Position numbers and translations under genes: made by a program. A stretch of DNA of 64,000 nucleotides from Bacteroides sp. An322 (GTDB taxonomy: Bacteria; Bacteroidota; Bacteroidia; Bacteroidales; Bacteroidaceae): NCBI RefSeq assembly GCF_002161765.1, contig NZ_NFIN01000014.1, positions 1 through 64,000 on the forward strand. The letters run 5' to 3'. Positions 8,646 through 16,421 of the stretch are shown here, piece by piece. The notes under the pieces are model-generated. The model saw nothing but the letters and a program-made list of their open reading frames with translations, was not told the DNA's origin and made no database searches. Numbering within the stretch: position 1 is the first letter of the stretch; every line of letters begins with the position of its first letter.

Positions 8646-8648
8646 TAA

Positions 8649-8695
8649 GGGGCTGTATCAAAATGAGAATTGATTTTTTATTTTGACTCAGCCCC
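8649..8695. terminator. Bidirectional terminator between mltF and trxA
   Basis: GGGGCTG..TCAAAAT pairs with ATTTTGA..CAGCCCC, leaving two mismatches, and T/A-rich runs lie in the loop and after the stem. It lies between two convergent genes. A hairpin of very similar make-up lies at 9116-9161. Confidence 0.7.
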
Positions 8696-8723
8696 CTCTT
8701 TTATGGTAATTGGACTTGAATGT

Positions 8724-9020
8724 TTATTTGAATTGTTCGACAATCTTATTCAACTCGTGAGCACTCATAGCTCCGCTTTGTCTCCAAAGCTGTTTTCCGT
8801 CTTTAAATATCATGAGAGTAGGAACTGAATGTACGGCATATTGCTGAGCAATTTGCGGATTCTTGTCAATGTTTATTTTGATAATCCGTAAGTTGTCCCC
8901 TTGTATGTCTTTTAATTGTTTTAGGGCAGGTGCCATAGCTCTGCACGGAGCGCACCATTCTGCGTAAATGTCTACTAATACAGGGACGGACGATGATATT
9001 AAGTCAGCGAATGTTTCCAT
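8724..9020 (-). CDS. trxA: Thioredoxin-family protein with WCAPC active site
   Basis: A 98-residue one-domain thioredoxin fold with the redox motif WCAPC (C23, C26) and the cis-proline loop VPTL. It would reduce disulfides in the cytoplasm, since no signal peptide is present. The middle residues AP in place of the classical GP are seen in some thioredoxins and may shift the redox potential. It stands alone between two terminator hairpins. The symbol is a family label; other thioredoxins probably exist elsewhere in the genome. Confidence 0.85.
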   Translation of the reverse strand: METFADLISSSVPVLVDIYAEWCAPCRAMAPALKQLKDIQGDNLRIIKINIDKNPQIAQQYAVHSVPTLMIFKDGKQLWRQSGAMSAHELNKIVEQFK

Positions 9021-9115
9021 GATAGTCTGTTTTTATGGTTTTTATATAAGGGTAACGCTTGAATAGTGAAAATTGTTCGGCGGATATAGGCGAAGAAGCC
9101 TTTAAACAGAAAGAA

Positions 9116-9161
9116 GAGGGTGTGTCAAAATAGAAATCAACTTTCATTTTGAGACACCCTC
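9116..9161. terminator. Terminator hairpin downstream of the OmpH-like gene
   Basis: GAGGGTGTGTCAAAAT and ATTTTGAGACACCCTC form a near-perfect 16-bp stem, about 60 bases after the stop of the minus-strand OmpH-like gene. It resembles the hairpin at 8649-8695 in arm sequence, so both may belong to one terminator-like repeat family. Confidence 0.65.
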
Positions 9162-9219
9162 CGCATTATAATAGCTTTTGTTTTTGAATACAGCTGTCTG
9201 TTGTGGAAATTTGTTTTTT

Positions 9220-9816
9220 TTATTTCTTTGCAGGATTATAACGTGCGTTCAATCCTTCTACGATTTCATTGGTAATGTTGAATGCTGGGTCGGCATACAG
9301 CAGGTTGTCGAAACCGGTGTTGCTGATAATGAGGCTATAGCCTTTGTCTTTATTGTAGATTTTCAAGAATGAATTGATTGAATCGCGGAGTTGGAGGCTG
9401 TTTTTCTGGTTTTCCATTTGCAATTCGTTAGTCAATTTTTCTTGTAATTCTTGTAGCTTTTGTTGTTTTTGAACGATACGTACTCTTTCTTGTTCAGCAC
9501 GTTCAGGACTTACAAAACCGTTGTTTTCCAGTTTGCGTTGGAACTCTCTCATATCGTTATCCAAGTCTTTTGCTTTTTCGTTCAATGTGGTGCGGATATT
9601 TTCCTCTTTCTGGATCATCAATTCGTTCAAGTCGTTCCAAAAACGATATTTAGTCAACAAAGAATCGATTTCTACGTATGCAATTTTCATGTTTCCAGAT
9701 ACAGTAGCTACCACTTGTGAATTGTTGCTAGCTTCCTTTTGGTCTGTACATTGCGTAAACATCAGCGCAAAAGCCAATGTTAAAAATCCGTTCAGGATAT
9801 ACTTCATTTTTTTCAT
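9220..9816 (-). CDS. OmpH/Skp-family periplasmic chaperone-like lipoprotein
   Basis: The 198-residue protein has a lipoprotein-type signal (LAFALMFTQC) followed by a strand (MKIAYVEIDSLL) and a long charged coiled coil (about residues 60-150), then a second strand region (KGYSLIISNTGFDNLLYADPAFNIT). This is the Skp/OmpH jellyfish plan: chaperones that hold unfolded outer-membrane proteins in the periplasm. The Cys suggests a membrane-tethered version. It lies 28 bases downstream of a small membrane protein gene and likely shares its promoter. Confidence 0.85.
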   Translation of the reverse strand: MKKMKYILNGFLTLAFALMFTQCTDQKEASNNSQVVATVSGNMKIAYVEIDSLLTKYRFWNDLNELMIQKEENIRTTLNEKAKDLDNDMREFQRKLENNGFVSPERAEQERVRIVQKQQKLQELQEKLTNELQMENQKNSLQLRDSINSFLKIYNKDKGYSLIISNTGFDNLLYADPAFNITNEIVEGLNARYNPAKK

Positions 9817-9844
9817 AATGTTTTTAAGTATTCTTAGTTAGTAA

Positions 9845-10081
9845 TTATTTTTCTTGTTCTGTTTTCTTTGGCATTCTCCGTTCGGCAATGGCATGTGGAT
9901 TGGCAATTCGTGATTCGCGGTCTTGTGACTGCACACAGCCGATGCCTTTTTCTCTTAAAGCCTTGTTCCCGCTAACATGCGTATTGGGAAATCTTCCGTT
10001 CTTTTTAAAGAGTATCTTAACGGAGAATAGTGCCATACTGATAGCAACTATTAACACTGTAATCAGAATAGTCTTCAGCAT
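9845..10081 (-). CDS. Conserved small membrane protein
   Basis: A 78-residue protein with one N-terminal transmembrane helix (ILITVLIVAISMALFSVKILF) and a soluble tail containing the motif VSGNKALREKGIGCVQSQDRE. I recognise this as a type seen widely in Bacteroidales next to Skp-like genes, but have no function for it. I start at the MLKTI methionine because a -7 box lies 20 bases upstream and the longer frame would run through it. Confidence 0.7.
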   Translation of the reverse strand: MLKTILITVLIVAISMALFSVKILFKKNGRFPNTHVSGNKALREKGIGCVQSQDRESRIANPHAIAERRMPKKTEQEK

Positions 10082-10100
10082 TTCTATTAATTTTGTGGTG

Positions 10101-10108
10101 CAAATATA
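10101..10108 (-). promoter_or_regulatory. -7 box TATATTTG for the small membrane protein/OmpH operon
   Basis: Read on the minus strand as TATATTTG, a perfect match to the -7 consensus, 20 bases before the chosen start codon. Confidence 0.6.
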
Positions 10109-10183
10109 TACTTTTGTTATCGAATTTGGTCGTTTCATCACAGAAAAAGAAGATGAGAGCCTGATTAATTCGACTTTTTAACT

Positions 10184-10191
10184 TATTTTTG
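10184..10191 (+). promoter_or_regulatory. -7 box TATTTTTG for pepD
   Basis: A TAnnTTTG box 29 bases upstream of the pepD ATG, divergent from the minus-strand box at 10101. Confidence 0.6.
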
Positions 10192-10220
10192 CGAATGTAG
10201 TAAAAACAAAACGGATAATT

Positions 10221-11678
10221 ATGGAGAAAAAAGATTTGAAACCCGGCATTGTCTTTCATTATTTCGAGGAAGTGTGTCAGGTGCCACGCCCTTCGAAAAA
10301 GGAGGATAAAATCAGGGCGTATTTATTGGATTTTGCTGAAAAACATGGCTTGTCAGCTAAGTCGGATGAAGCCGGAAATGTGTTGATAACAAAACCTGCT
10401 ACTGTAGGGAAAGAACATCTGAAAACGGTAATTTTGCAATCGCACATGGATATGGTGTGTGAAAAAAATAAGGATACACAGCACAATTTTGAAACAGATC
10501 CGATTGAGACTTATATTGACGGTGAGTGGCTGAGAGCGAAAGGGACAACTTTGGGGGCTGATAATGGCATTGGAGTTGCAACAGAACTAGCTATTTTAGC
10601 TTCGGATGAAATTGAACATGGACCTATCCAATGTTTGTTCACGGTAGATGAAGAAACAGGGTTGACCGGTGCTTTTGCCTTGAAAGAAGGATTCATGGAA
10701 GGGGACATTCTCATTAATCTGGATTCGGAAGATGAGGGAGAATTATTTATCGGATGTGCGGGAGGTGCCGGTACTACAGCAATGTTTCCATGCACAATGA
10801 CTGCCGCTCCCGAAGGATATTTCTTTTTCCGTGTTGCTGTAAAAGGATTGACTGGTGGGCATTCGGGGGATGATATTAATAAGAACCGGGCGAATGCCAA
10901 TAAGTTGTTGAACCGCTATTTGGTGCAATTGATGCAGAAATATGATTTGCGTTTGTGTGAGATAGACGGAGGAAATCTGCACAATGCTATCCCACGCGAA
11001 GCTCATGCTGTATGTGCTGTGCCGATGAAGGATAAGGAATCGGTGCGGGTAGATTTGAATGTATATTTGTCGGAAATTGAAAATGAATATGCAGTGACTG
11101 AACCAAATCTGGAATTGGAACTGGAATCGGAATCTCCTAGGGCGGAGGTAATGGATGGGGAGCAAATGAAACGTTTTCTGCTTTCTATTTATGCTGTACA
11201 TAATGGAGTGTATGCCATGAGCCAAGATATTGCAGGGTTGGTAGAAACTTCGTCCAATTTGGCTTCTGTTAAACAAGGAGAAGGTTGCATTAAGGTGGTG
11301 ACGAGTCAGCGTAGTTCTGTTCTTTCTTCCCGTGTGGATATGTCGCAGATGGTCAGTGCCGCTTTTGTATTGGGAGGGGCTTCAGTAGAAACGGGCGACG
11401 GTTATCCGGGATGGAAACCGAATCCGTCTTCGGAAATATTGCACATCGCAGTAGAGAGTTATAAGCGTTTGTTTGGAGTAGAACCGAAGGTAAAAGCCAT
11501 TCATGCAGGATTGGAATGTGGTTTGTTCCTTGAAAAATATCCTTCGCTTGATATGGTTTCGTTCGGACCGACTTTGCGTGGCGTGCATTCGCCCGATGAA
11601 CGGATGCTGATTCCTACGGTCGATAAGTTTTGGCGTCATCTGTTGGATGTACTGGCGCATATTCCAGCGAAGGCGTGA
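10221..11678 (+). CDS. pepD: Aminoacyl-histidine dipeptidase (cytosolic non-specific dipeptidase, M20)
   Basis: Hydrolyses Xaa-His and other dipeptides in the cytoplasm, a di-zinc M20 metallopeptidase. Metal-site motifs visible are SHMDMV (His about 75), GADNGIG (Asp about 114), VDEETGLTGA, NLDSEDEGE and the distal IHAGLECG histidine. The 485-residue length is the PepD norm and includes the lid domain. It has its own promoter and no signal peptide. Confidence 0.93.
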   Translation: MEKKDLKPGIVFHYFEEVCQVPRPSKKEDKIRAYLLDFAEKHGLSAKSDEAGNVLITKPATVGKEHLKTVILQSHMDMVCEKNKDTQHNFETDPIETYIDGEWLRAKGTTLGADNGIGVATELAILASDEIEHGPIQCLFTVDEETGLTGAFALKEGFMEGDILINLDSEDEGELFIGCAGGAGTTAMFPCTMTAAPEGYFFFRVAVKGLTGGHSGDDINKNRANANKLLNRYLVQLMQKYDLRLCEIDGGNLHNAIPREAHAVCAVPMKDKESVRVDLNVYLSEIENEYAVTEPNLELELESESPRAEVMDGEQMKRFLLSIYAVHNGVYAMSQDIAGLVETSSNLASVKQGEGCIKVVTSQRSSVLSSRVDMSQMVSAAFVLGGASVETGDGYPGWKPNPSSEILHIAVESYKRLFGVEPKVKAIHAGLECGLFLEKYPSLDMVSFGPTLRGVHSPDERMLIPTVDKFWRHLLDVLAHIPAKA

Positions 11679-11697
11679 TGATGTTTTTAATTGAATA

Positions 11698-11815
11698 CAG
11701 ATGACACAGAGGTATACAGAAATATGCAGGTTTATTTTCAGGCTGCGCTATGTTGTGGGTCGGGAAATAAATAAAATCTGTGTATTTCTGTGTACTTTTG
11801 TGTTGTCTGTGTCTT
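11698..11815. repeat. Dyad repeat (family A) overlapping the start of a secreted nuclease gene
   Basis: The left arm ACAGATGACACAGAGGTATA and the right arm around 11784-11815 are imperfect inverted copies, each made of short ACACAG/CTGTGT units. Similar structures occur at seven other places in this window, always intergenic. Here the right arm is inside the reading frame and encodes the hydrophobic core of the signal peptide. Confidence 0.6.
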
Positions 11816-12792
11816 TCTTTTCGCAGACTCATGCGCAAGAGCCGTTCCGCGTGATGCATTATAATGTGGAAAACCTGTTCGATTGCCGTCATGACTCGTT
11901 GAAGCACGATGAGGAGTTTCTTCCGCAGGCAGTCCGTGCTTGGACTTGGAAGAAGTATTACGATAAGGTGGCGAAAATAGCGAAAGTCATTTTGGCTGCT
12001 TCGGATGAGCAAGTGCCTGATTTGGTCGGCTTATGCGAGGTGGAGAATGCCTATTGTTTGGATGGATTGACAAAATATTCTCCTTTGCGTGATGCTGCTT
12101 ATCGGTATGTGATGACCGATTCACCCGATGAGCGGGGGATTGATGTGGCATTGCTTTACCAGCCCGCTACTTTCCGGTTGATTGGTTCGCAATGCATCCG
12201 TATTTTTTCTGAACAAACCATCCATAAGCCTACGCGAGATTTGTTGCATGTTAGTGGACGAGTTATTTCGGGTGATACGCTTGATGTCTTTGTCTGTCAT
12301 TTCCCTTCCCGTTTTGGAGGTATCCGACAAAGTGAACCATATCGTATGTTAGTGGCAAAGGTCTTGCGTCAGGCGGTGGATTCGCTATTGGCAGTCCGTC
12401 AAAATCCTTATCTCGTAGTTATGGGAGACTTTAATGACTCCCCTTTCAGCCGTTCGGTGTTTGAAGTGCTGGGTGCGGAAGTTAGGACAGATAAACATCC
12501 ATCTCCTTGGAAATTATATAACTTAATGGCAGGGAAAGAAGAAGGCACATATCGGTATAAAGGAGAGTGGGAGATGTTTGACCAGTTTTTGGTGAACGGA
12601 AATATGCTAAATTTTTCGTCTTCTCTTTATACTCACCCGTCAAAATCCTACAGGCTTGTATTCCCTTTTTTATTGGAAGAAGACGAACAATATGGTGGTG
12701 ATACGCCTTTCCGCACGTATAAAGGTATGAGGTATCACGGTGGGTATAGCGATCACCTTCCCATTTGTTTAGATATTGAAATCAAATACTGA
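11701..12792 (+). CDS. Secreted endonuclease/exonuclease/phosphatase-family protein
   Basis: A signal peptide (KICVFLCTFVLSVSFFSQTHA) precedes an EEP-fold catalytic domain with the usual motifs: MHYNVENLFD, LCEVEN (metal-binding Glu), SPDERGIDVAL, VMGDFNDSP and a C-terminal SDHLP (catalytic Asp-His). Such Mg-dependent enzymes cut phosphodiester bonds in nucleic acids or phosphoesters. It is a paralogue of the enzyme at 46.8 kb (VENLFD, DERGID, SDHLP shared). The start is uncertain: the ATG at 11701 lies in a repeat arm, and a GTG at 11755 gives a better signal peptide. Its last 11 bases overlap the convergent GNAT gene. Confidence 0.85.
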   Translation: MTQRYTEICRFIFRLRYVVGREINKICVFLCTFVLSVSFFSQTHAQEPFRVMHYNVENLFDCRHDSLKHDEEFLPQAVRAWTWKKYYDKVAKIAKVILAASDEQVPDLVGLCEVENAYCLDGLTKYSPLRDAAYRYVMTDSPDERGIDVALLYQPATFRLIGSQCIRIFSEQTIHKPTRDLLHVSGRVISGDTLDVFVCHFPSRFGGIRQSEPYRMLVAKVLRQAVDSLLAVRQNPYLVVMGDFNDSPFSRSVFEVLGAEVRTDKHPSPWKLYNLMAGKEEGTYRYKGEWEMFDQFLVNGNMLNFSSSLYTHPSKSYRLVFPFLLEEDEQYGGDTPFRTYKGMRYHGGYSDHLPICLDIEIKY

Positions 12793-13279
12793 TTCCCATA
12801 ATATAATCGTTCATGTAGAAACCGTTTCCTATATGTGTGTCTTCTTCGCGCACTTTTTTCATGCCCATGTGTTGGTAGAAGCCTAAAGCTGGATTTTCAC
12901 GATTTACGTTCAGTTCCATACGGCATGGTCCGGGATGCAGTTCCTTGATGCCTTCGATGGCTTGGCAGAACAAGAGTTTTCCCAAATGATGTTTTTGGTA
13001 ATATGGAATTACGTAAATCTTTTGGAGGTGGAAAAGGTCTTTCCCTTCGGGTTGGATAGAGACATATCCCGCACCTTCGCATTCTTCGAAGGCTATATAA
13101 TAAATGTGTCCTTCCTCAGTCATCTGTTTGCGCAGATTTTCGGGTGAGTACATCCAATCCATCATGTAGTCGATTTGTTCTGAGGTTAGGATGTTTTTAT
13201 ACGTTGCGGGAAATGCTTCCCATGCCAGCTTGTTGATTAAAGGGATGTCTTCTAATGTAGCTTTTCTAATTGTAAACAT
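12782..13279 (-). CDS. GNAT-family N-acetyltransferase
   Basis: A 165-residue acetyl-CoA-dependent acyltransferase. The motif A region IYVIPYYQKHHLGKLLF carries a Q-x-x-x-G-x variant of the R/Q-x-x-G-x-G/A acetyl-CoA loop, and MELNVNRENPALGFYQHMG is the typical motif B. The substrate is unknown. It converges on the EEP gene with an 11-base overlap and is preceded by a short A/T-rich gap to the PadR promoter. Confidence 0.85.
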   Translation of the reverse strand: MFTIRKATLEDIPLINKLAWEAFPATYKNILTSEQIDYMMDWMYSPENLRKQMTEEGHIYYIAFEECEGAGYVSIQPEGKDLFHLQKIYVIPYYQKHHLGKLLFCQAIEGIKELHPGPCRMELNVNRENPALGFYQHMGMKKVREEDTHIGNGFYMNDYIMGISI

Positions 13280-13376
13280 ATACTTCTCGTTTTTTTCTCC
13301 ACAAAGTTATTGTTTTTAATGAAGAATGAAGAACGATGAACGAAGAATTATTTTGTTAATATAATTGAAATAATAG

Positions 13377-13395
13377 TACCTTGCGATACAAGGTA
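13377..13395. promoter_or_regulatory. Putative PadR operator
   Basis: TACCTTG-CGATA-CAAGGTA is a perfect 7-bp inverted repeat with a 5-base spacer. It covers the -33 region of the promoter whose -7 box is at 13409, just upstream of the PadR gene, so auto-repression is the simplest reading. Confidence 0.5.
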
Positions 13396-13408
13396 TTGAT
13401 ATAATGCA

Positions 13409-13416
13409 TATATTTG
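13409..13416 (+). promoter_or_regulatory. -7 box TATATTTG for padR-pspC
   Basis: Perfect TAnnTTTG box 14 bases downstream of the palindrome and 33 bases upstream of the PadR start. A good AAGGAGG ribosome-binding sequence (about 13434-13441), rare in this phylum, precedes the start codon. Confidence 0.6.
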
Positions 13417-13448
13417 TGCCATACAAAGGAAATAAGGAGGAATGACTC

Positions 13449-13811
13449 ATGAATGTAGATAATGTAAAATCTCAAATGCGAAAAGGAATGTTGGAATATT
13501 GCATCCTGTTGTTACTTCATCGGGAACCTTCGTATGCATCGGATATTATCCAAAACCTGAAAGAAGCAAAACTGATTGTGGTGGAAGGAACTCTCTATCC
13601 GTTGCTTACGCGCTTAAAGAACGATGATTTGCTTTCGTATGAATGGGTGGAATCGACCCAAGGACCTCCTCGAAAGTATTATACCTTGACTCAAAAAGGA
13701 GAAGAATTCCTGACAGGGCTGGAAACGGCTTGGGATGAACTCTCTGCTACGGTAAATCATTTACGAACCAAACTAATATCTAACAAGAATGAAAAAGACA
13801 CTGACTGTTAA
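13449..13811 (+). CDS. PadR-family transcriptional regulator
   Basis: A 120-residue winged-helix repressor of the short PadR class: MRKGMLEYCILLLLHREPSYASDII, then the recognition region EGTLYPLLTRLKNDDLL, then the wing GPPRKYYTLTQKG and a short C-terminal dimer helix. Its 3' end overlaps the PspC gene by 23 bases, a pairing common in Bacteroidetes that suggests PadR controls envelope-stress PspC protein. A palindrome over its own promoter supports autoregulation. Confidence 0.9.
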   Translation: MNVDNVKSQMRKGMLEYCILLLLHREPSYASDIIQNLKEAKLIVVEGTLYPLLTRLKNDDLLSYEWVESTQGPPRKYYTLTQKGEEFLTGLETAWDELSATVNHLRTKLISNKNEKDTDC

Positions 13812-14856
13812 TTTAGGCGGAACCGTTTATCATATAGACGAGGACGCATACGTTTTACTTGATAACTACTTAAACAATCTTCGCTATCATTTCCGTAAAG
13901 AAGCGGGAGCCGATGAGATTGTGCGCGATATGGAAAACCGTATTTCCGAGTTATTTAATGAATATATCCGCGAAGGGATACAAGTTATCACTATCGAACA
14001 AGTGGAAGCTGTAATAGCCCGGATGGGAAAGCCGGAGGAATTGAATACGGAAGGAGAAGAAGAGCGGACAGAAAAGGAAACAGAAGAACCAGCATACGGA
14101 TCTGTCAAACGTTTGTTCCGTAATCCGGATGACCGTATCTTGGGTGGTGTAGTTTCAGGTCTTGCGGCTTATTTCGGATGCGATCCTACGCCTTTACGCA
14201 TCTTGTTGTTGGTGGCAGGCTTTATTTTGTTGAGCTTTGGAGGTTTCTTTCCGTTGATGCTGGCATATATTATCTTGTGGATTATTGTCCCGTTGGCACG
14301 TACGGCTACCGAAAAACTTCAGATGCAAGGGAAGCCTATTAATATGGAAAACATTGGCAAGACGGTAACCGACGGTTTTGAACGGGAAGGTGAAAAAGAA
14401 CGTTCGGCAGAACCTCGTTCTTTACTTGCCCGTTTCTTCGATGGACTGGTGCAGGTGGCTGGTTTTATTATTAAGTTTGTGTTGGTGCTCCTTGCTATTT
14501 GTTGCATACCTGCCCTAATGTTAGGGTTGATTATTGCATTTGCCTTGTTTATGGCTGCCACAGGTATATTAGCAAGTACACCTGCGATTTTATATTATGC
14601 TTTACCGGAAATTGATTGGAATTTGCTTGGTACGGCTCCTGTATCGGTAATAGGTTTGTCTATTTGTGCGTTATTGGTGGTGGGCATTCCTATTTGGGGA
14701 TTTCTTCAATTACTCCTTCAAAGCTTTAAAGTTTGGCGTCCTATGTCGACAGGTGTGAAAATAACATTAATTCTTTTGTGGTTATTTGCGGTGGCTATAG
14801 GTACTTTTTTCCTTTTTCAATTGCCTTTTTTGATTGATTCAATGTATTGGGCTTAA
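13789..14856 (+). CDS. PspC-domain membrane protein
   Basis: The 355-residue protein begins with a conserved soluble region (MKKTLTVNLGGTVYHIDEDAYVLL residues) of about 95 residues, then a PspC domain (about 103-170: LFRNPDDRILGGVVSGLAAYFG plus a membrane helix), a linker and three to four more membrane helices in the C-terminal part. PspC proteins act in the response to envelope stress. Co-transcribed with padR by overlap; a terminator follows. Confidence 0.88.
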   Translation: MKKTLTVNLGGTVYHIDEDAYVLLDNYLNNLRYHFRKEAGADEIVRDMENRISELFNEYIREGIQVITIEQVEAVIARMGKPEELNTEGEEERTEKETEEPAYGSVKRLFRNPDDRILGGVVSGLAAYFGCDPTPLRILLLVAGFILLSFGGFFPLMLAYIILWIIVPLARTATEKLQMQGKPINMENIGKTVTDGFEREGEKERSAEPRSLLARFFDGLVQVAGFIIKFVLVLLAICCIPALMLGLIIAFALFMAATGILASTPAILYYALPEIDWNLLGTAPVSVIGLSICALLVVGIPIWGFLQLLLQSFKVWRPMSTGVKITLILLWLFAVAIGTFFLFQLPFLIDSMYWA

Positions 14857-14883
14857 CATTGCTTTTTAGTTCTTTCCATATAC

Positions 14884-14922
14884 AATATGCTGGGACGTCT
14901 TCTCTCTTCGTCTCGGCATATT
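14884..14922 (+). terminator. Terminator after the PspC gene
   Basis: AATATGCTGGGACG pairs with CGTCTCGGCATATT with two wobble positions and an 11-base loop, followed by TT and an A/T-rich stretch. Confidence 0.65.
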
Positions 14923-14986
14923 TATTGCTAATTTTGATTGTTATGAAAAATAAGGCAGATTGATACTTAAAAAAGTAAATTTGTAC

Positions 14987-14994
14987 TATCTTTG
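14987..14994 (+). promoter_or_regulatory. -7 box TATCTTTG for purT
   Basis: TAnnTTTG box 28 bases upstream of the purT ATG, in a region free of other genes. Confidence 0.6.
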
Positions 14995-15022
14995 TACACA
15001 AGACAAATAAAACGTTAATCGT

Positions 15023-16192
15023 ATGACAAAGAAAATATTGTTGCTGGGTTCCGGCGAGTTAGGAAAAGAGTTTGTGATAGCTGCCCAACGTTTGGGTCAG
15101 TATGTCATTGCGTGTGATTCGTATGCAGGTGCTCCTGCCATGCAAGTGGCGGATGCTTGCGAAGTGTTCAATATGTTGGACGGAGACGCCCTCGACCGTG
15201 TGGTGGAAAAGTATCATCCCGACATTATTGTGCCCGAGATTGAAGCTATCCGTACCGAACGTTTGTATCATTTGGAGAAAGAAGGTATTCAAGTGGTGCC
15301 CAGTGCGCGTGCCGTGAATTTTACGATGAACCGCAAAGCGATACGTGACCTTGCCGCGAAAGAATTGGGACTGAAAACCGCGAAGTATTTCTATGCTAAG
15401 TCGTTCGAGGAACTGAAAGAAGCGGCAGAGCAAATCGGTTTCCCTTGTGTCATCAAACCGTTGATGTCTTCATCGGGCAAAGGCCAGTCGGTGGCAAAAG
15501 GTCCCGAAGACTTGGAACATGCTTGGCACTACGGTTGCGAAGGAAGCCGGGGGGATATCAAGGAATTGATTATCGAAGAGTTCATCCAGTTTGATAGTGA
15601 AATCACCTTGCTTACGGTGACGCAGAAGAACGGTCCCACTTTGTTCTGCCCGCCTATTGGACATGTACAAAAAGGAGGAGACTATCGCGAAAGCTTCCAG
15701 CCCGCACACATCGCTCCTGAACATCTTGCCGAAGCGCAATGCATGGCGGCAAAGGTGACCGAAGCCTTGACGGGTTACGGGATTTGGGGTGTAGAGTTCT
15801 TCCTTAGCCATGAAAACGGCGTGTATTTCTCCGAACTTTCTCCGCGTCCGCATGATACAGGTATGGTGACTTTAGCGAATACGCAAAACCTGAACGAGTT
15901 CGAATTGCATCTGTATGCCGTGTTAGGTCTTCCCATTCCGGGCATTACGCAAGAACATATCGGTGCCAGTGCCGTGATTCTTTCTCCTATAGCTAGCAAA
16001 GAGGCTCCGCATTATCGGGGCGAGGAATTGGTTTGCTCGCAACCTAACACATATCTGCGCATCTTCGGCAAGCCGTTTACGAAATTGAACCGACGTATGG
16101 GGGTAGTAGTTTGCTACGACAAGACGGACGGCGACCTTGATGCGTTGCGCGATAAGTGCAAGGCGTTGGCGTCAAAAGTGGAAGTTTATTGA
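15023..16192 (+). CDS. purT: Formate-dependent phosphoribosylglycinamide formyltransferase
   Basis: Makes formyl-GAR from GAR, formate and ATP in purine synthesis. An ATP-grasp protein of 389 residues with the PurT N-terminal dinucleotide-like loop [10 protein letters not shown], the ATP loop [11 protein letters not shown], and the metal and catalytic motifs [21 protein letters not shown] and [13 protein letters not shown]. It is monocistronic with its own promoter and is followed by a repeat and a hairpin. Confidence 0.95.
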   Translation: MTKKILLLGSGELGKEFVIAAQRLGQYVIACDSYAGAPAMQVADACEVFNMLDGDALDRVVEKYHPDIIVPEIEAIRTERLYHLEKEGIQVVPSARAVNFTMNRKAIRDLAAKELGLKTAKYFYAKSFEELKEAAEQIGFPCVIKPLMSSSGKGQSVAKGPEDLEHAWHYGCEGSRGDIKELIIEEFIQFDSEITLLTVTQKNGPTLFCPPIGHVQKGGDYRESFQPAHIAPEHLAEAQCMAAKVTEALTGYGIWGVEFFLSHENGVYFSELSPRPHDTGMVTLANTQNLNEFELHLYAVLGLPIPGITQEHIGASAVILSPIASKEAPHYRGEELVCSQPNTYLRIFGKPFTKLNRRMGVVVCYDKTDGDLDALRDKCKALASKVEVY

Positions 16193-16203
16193 TTTTTTTA
16201 TTG

Positions 16204-16329
16204 AACGCAGAGACGCAAAAGCGCAAAGAATTATTTTTTAGAGAAGACAAGAGTTCACGGAGAATTGGGCTTCTCTGTGCTTTTGTTCTCTTAATAAAAA
16301 ACTCTGCGTTTTTGCGTCTTTGCGTTTGT
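16204..16329. repeat. Nested dyad repeat (family A)
   Basis: Outer arms AACGCAGAGACGCAAAAGCG and CTCTGCGTTTTTGCGTCTTT (plus flanks) enclose a second inverted pair (AGAGAAGACAAGAG and its counterpart near 16273-16294). Both are made of short direct units and are A/T-rich between. The element sits just after the purT stop. Confidence 0.65.
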
Positions 16330-16342
16330 TTTTCTCAAAAAC

Positions 16343-16376
16343 AGCGGAGGCCGATGCTCACGCACCAGCCTCCGCT
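16343..16376. terminator. Bidirectional terminator between purT and ccsBA
   Basis: AGCGGAGGC and GCCTCCGCT form a perfect 9-bp GC-rich stem with a 16-base loop. A T-rich flank is on the right for the plus strand and an AAAA flank gives the same for the minus strand. It sits between convergent genes. Confidence 0.75.
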
Positions 16377-16421
16377 TTCATTCTCAACTGAATGACAAGT
16401 AAAAACAAATGATGCTATAAT

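Noticed and set aside
8479-8673. 64-codon open frame starting MIWDEFLRHFCF
   Set aside because: It lies mostly inside the MITE and runs through its right end into the terminator hairpin; no ribosome site and no known fold. Treated as chance reading of the mobile element.
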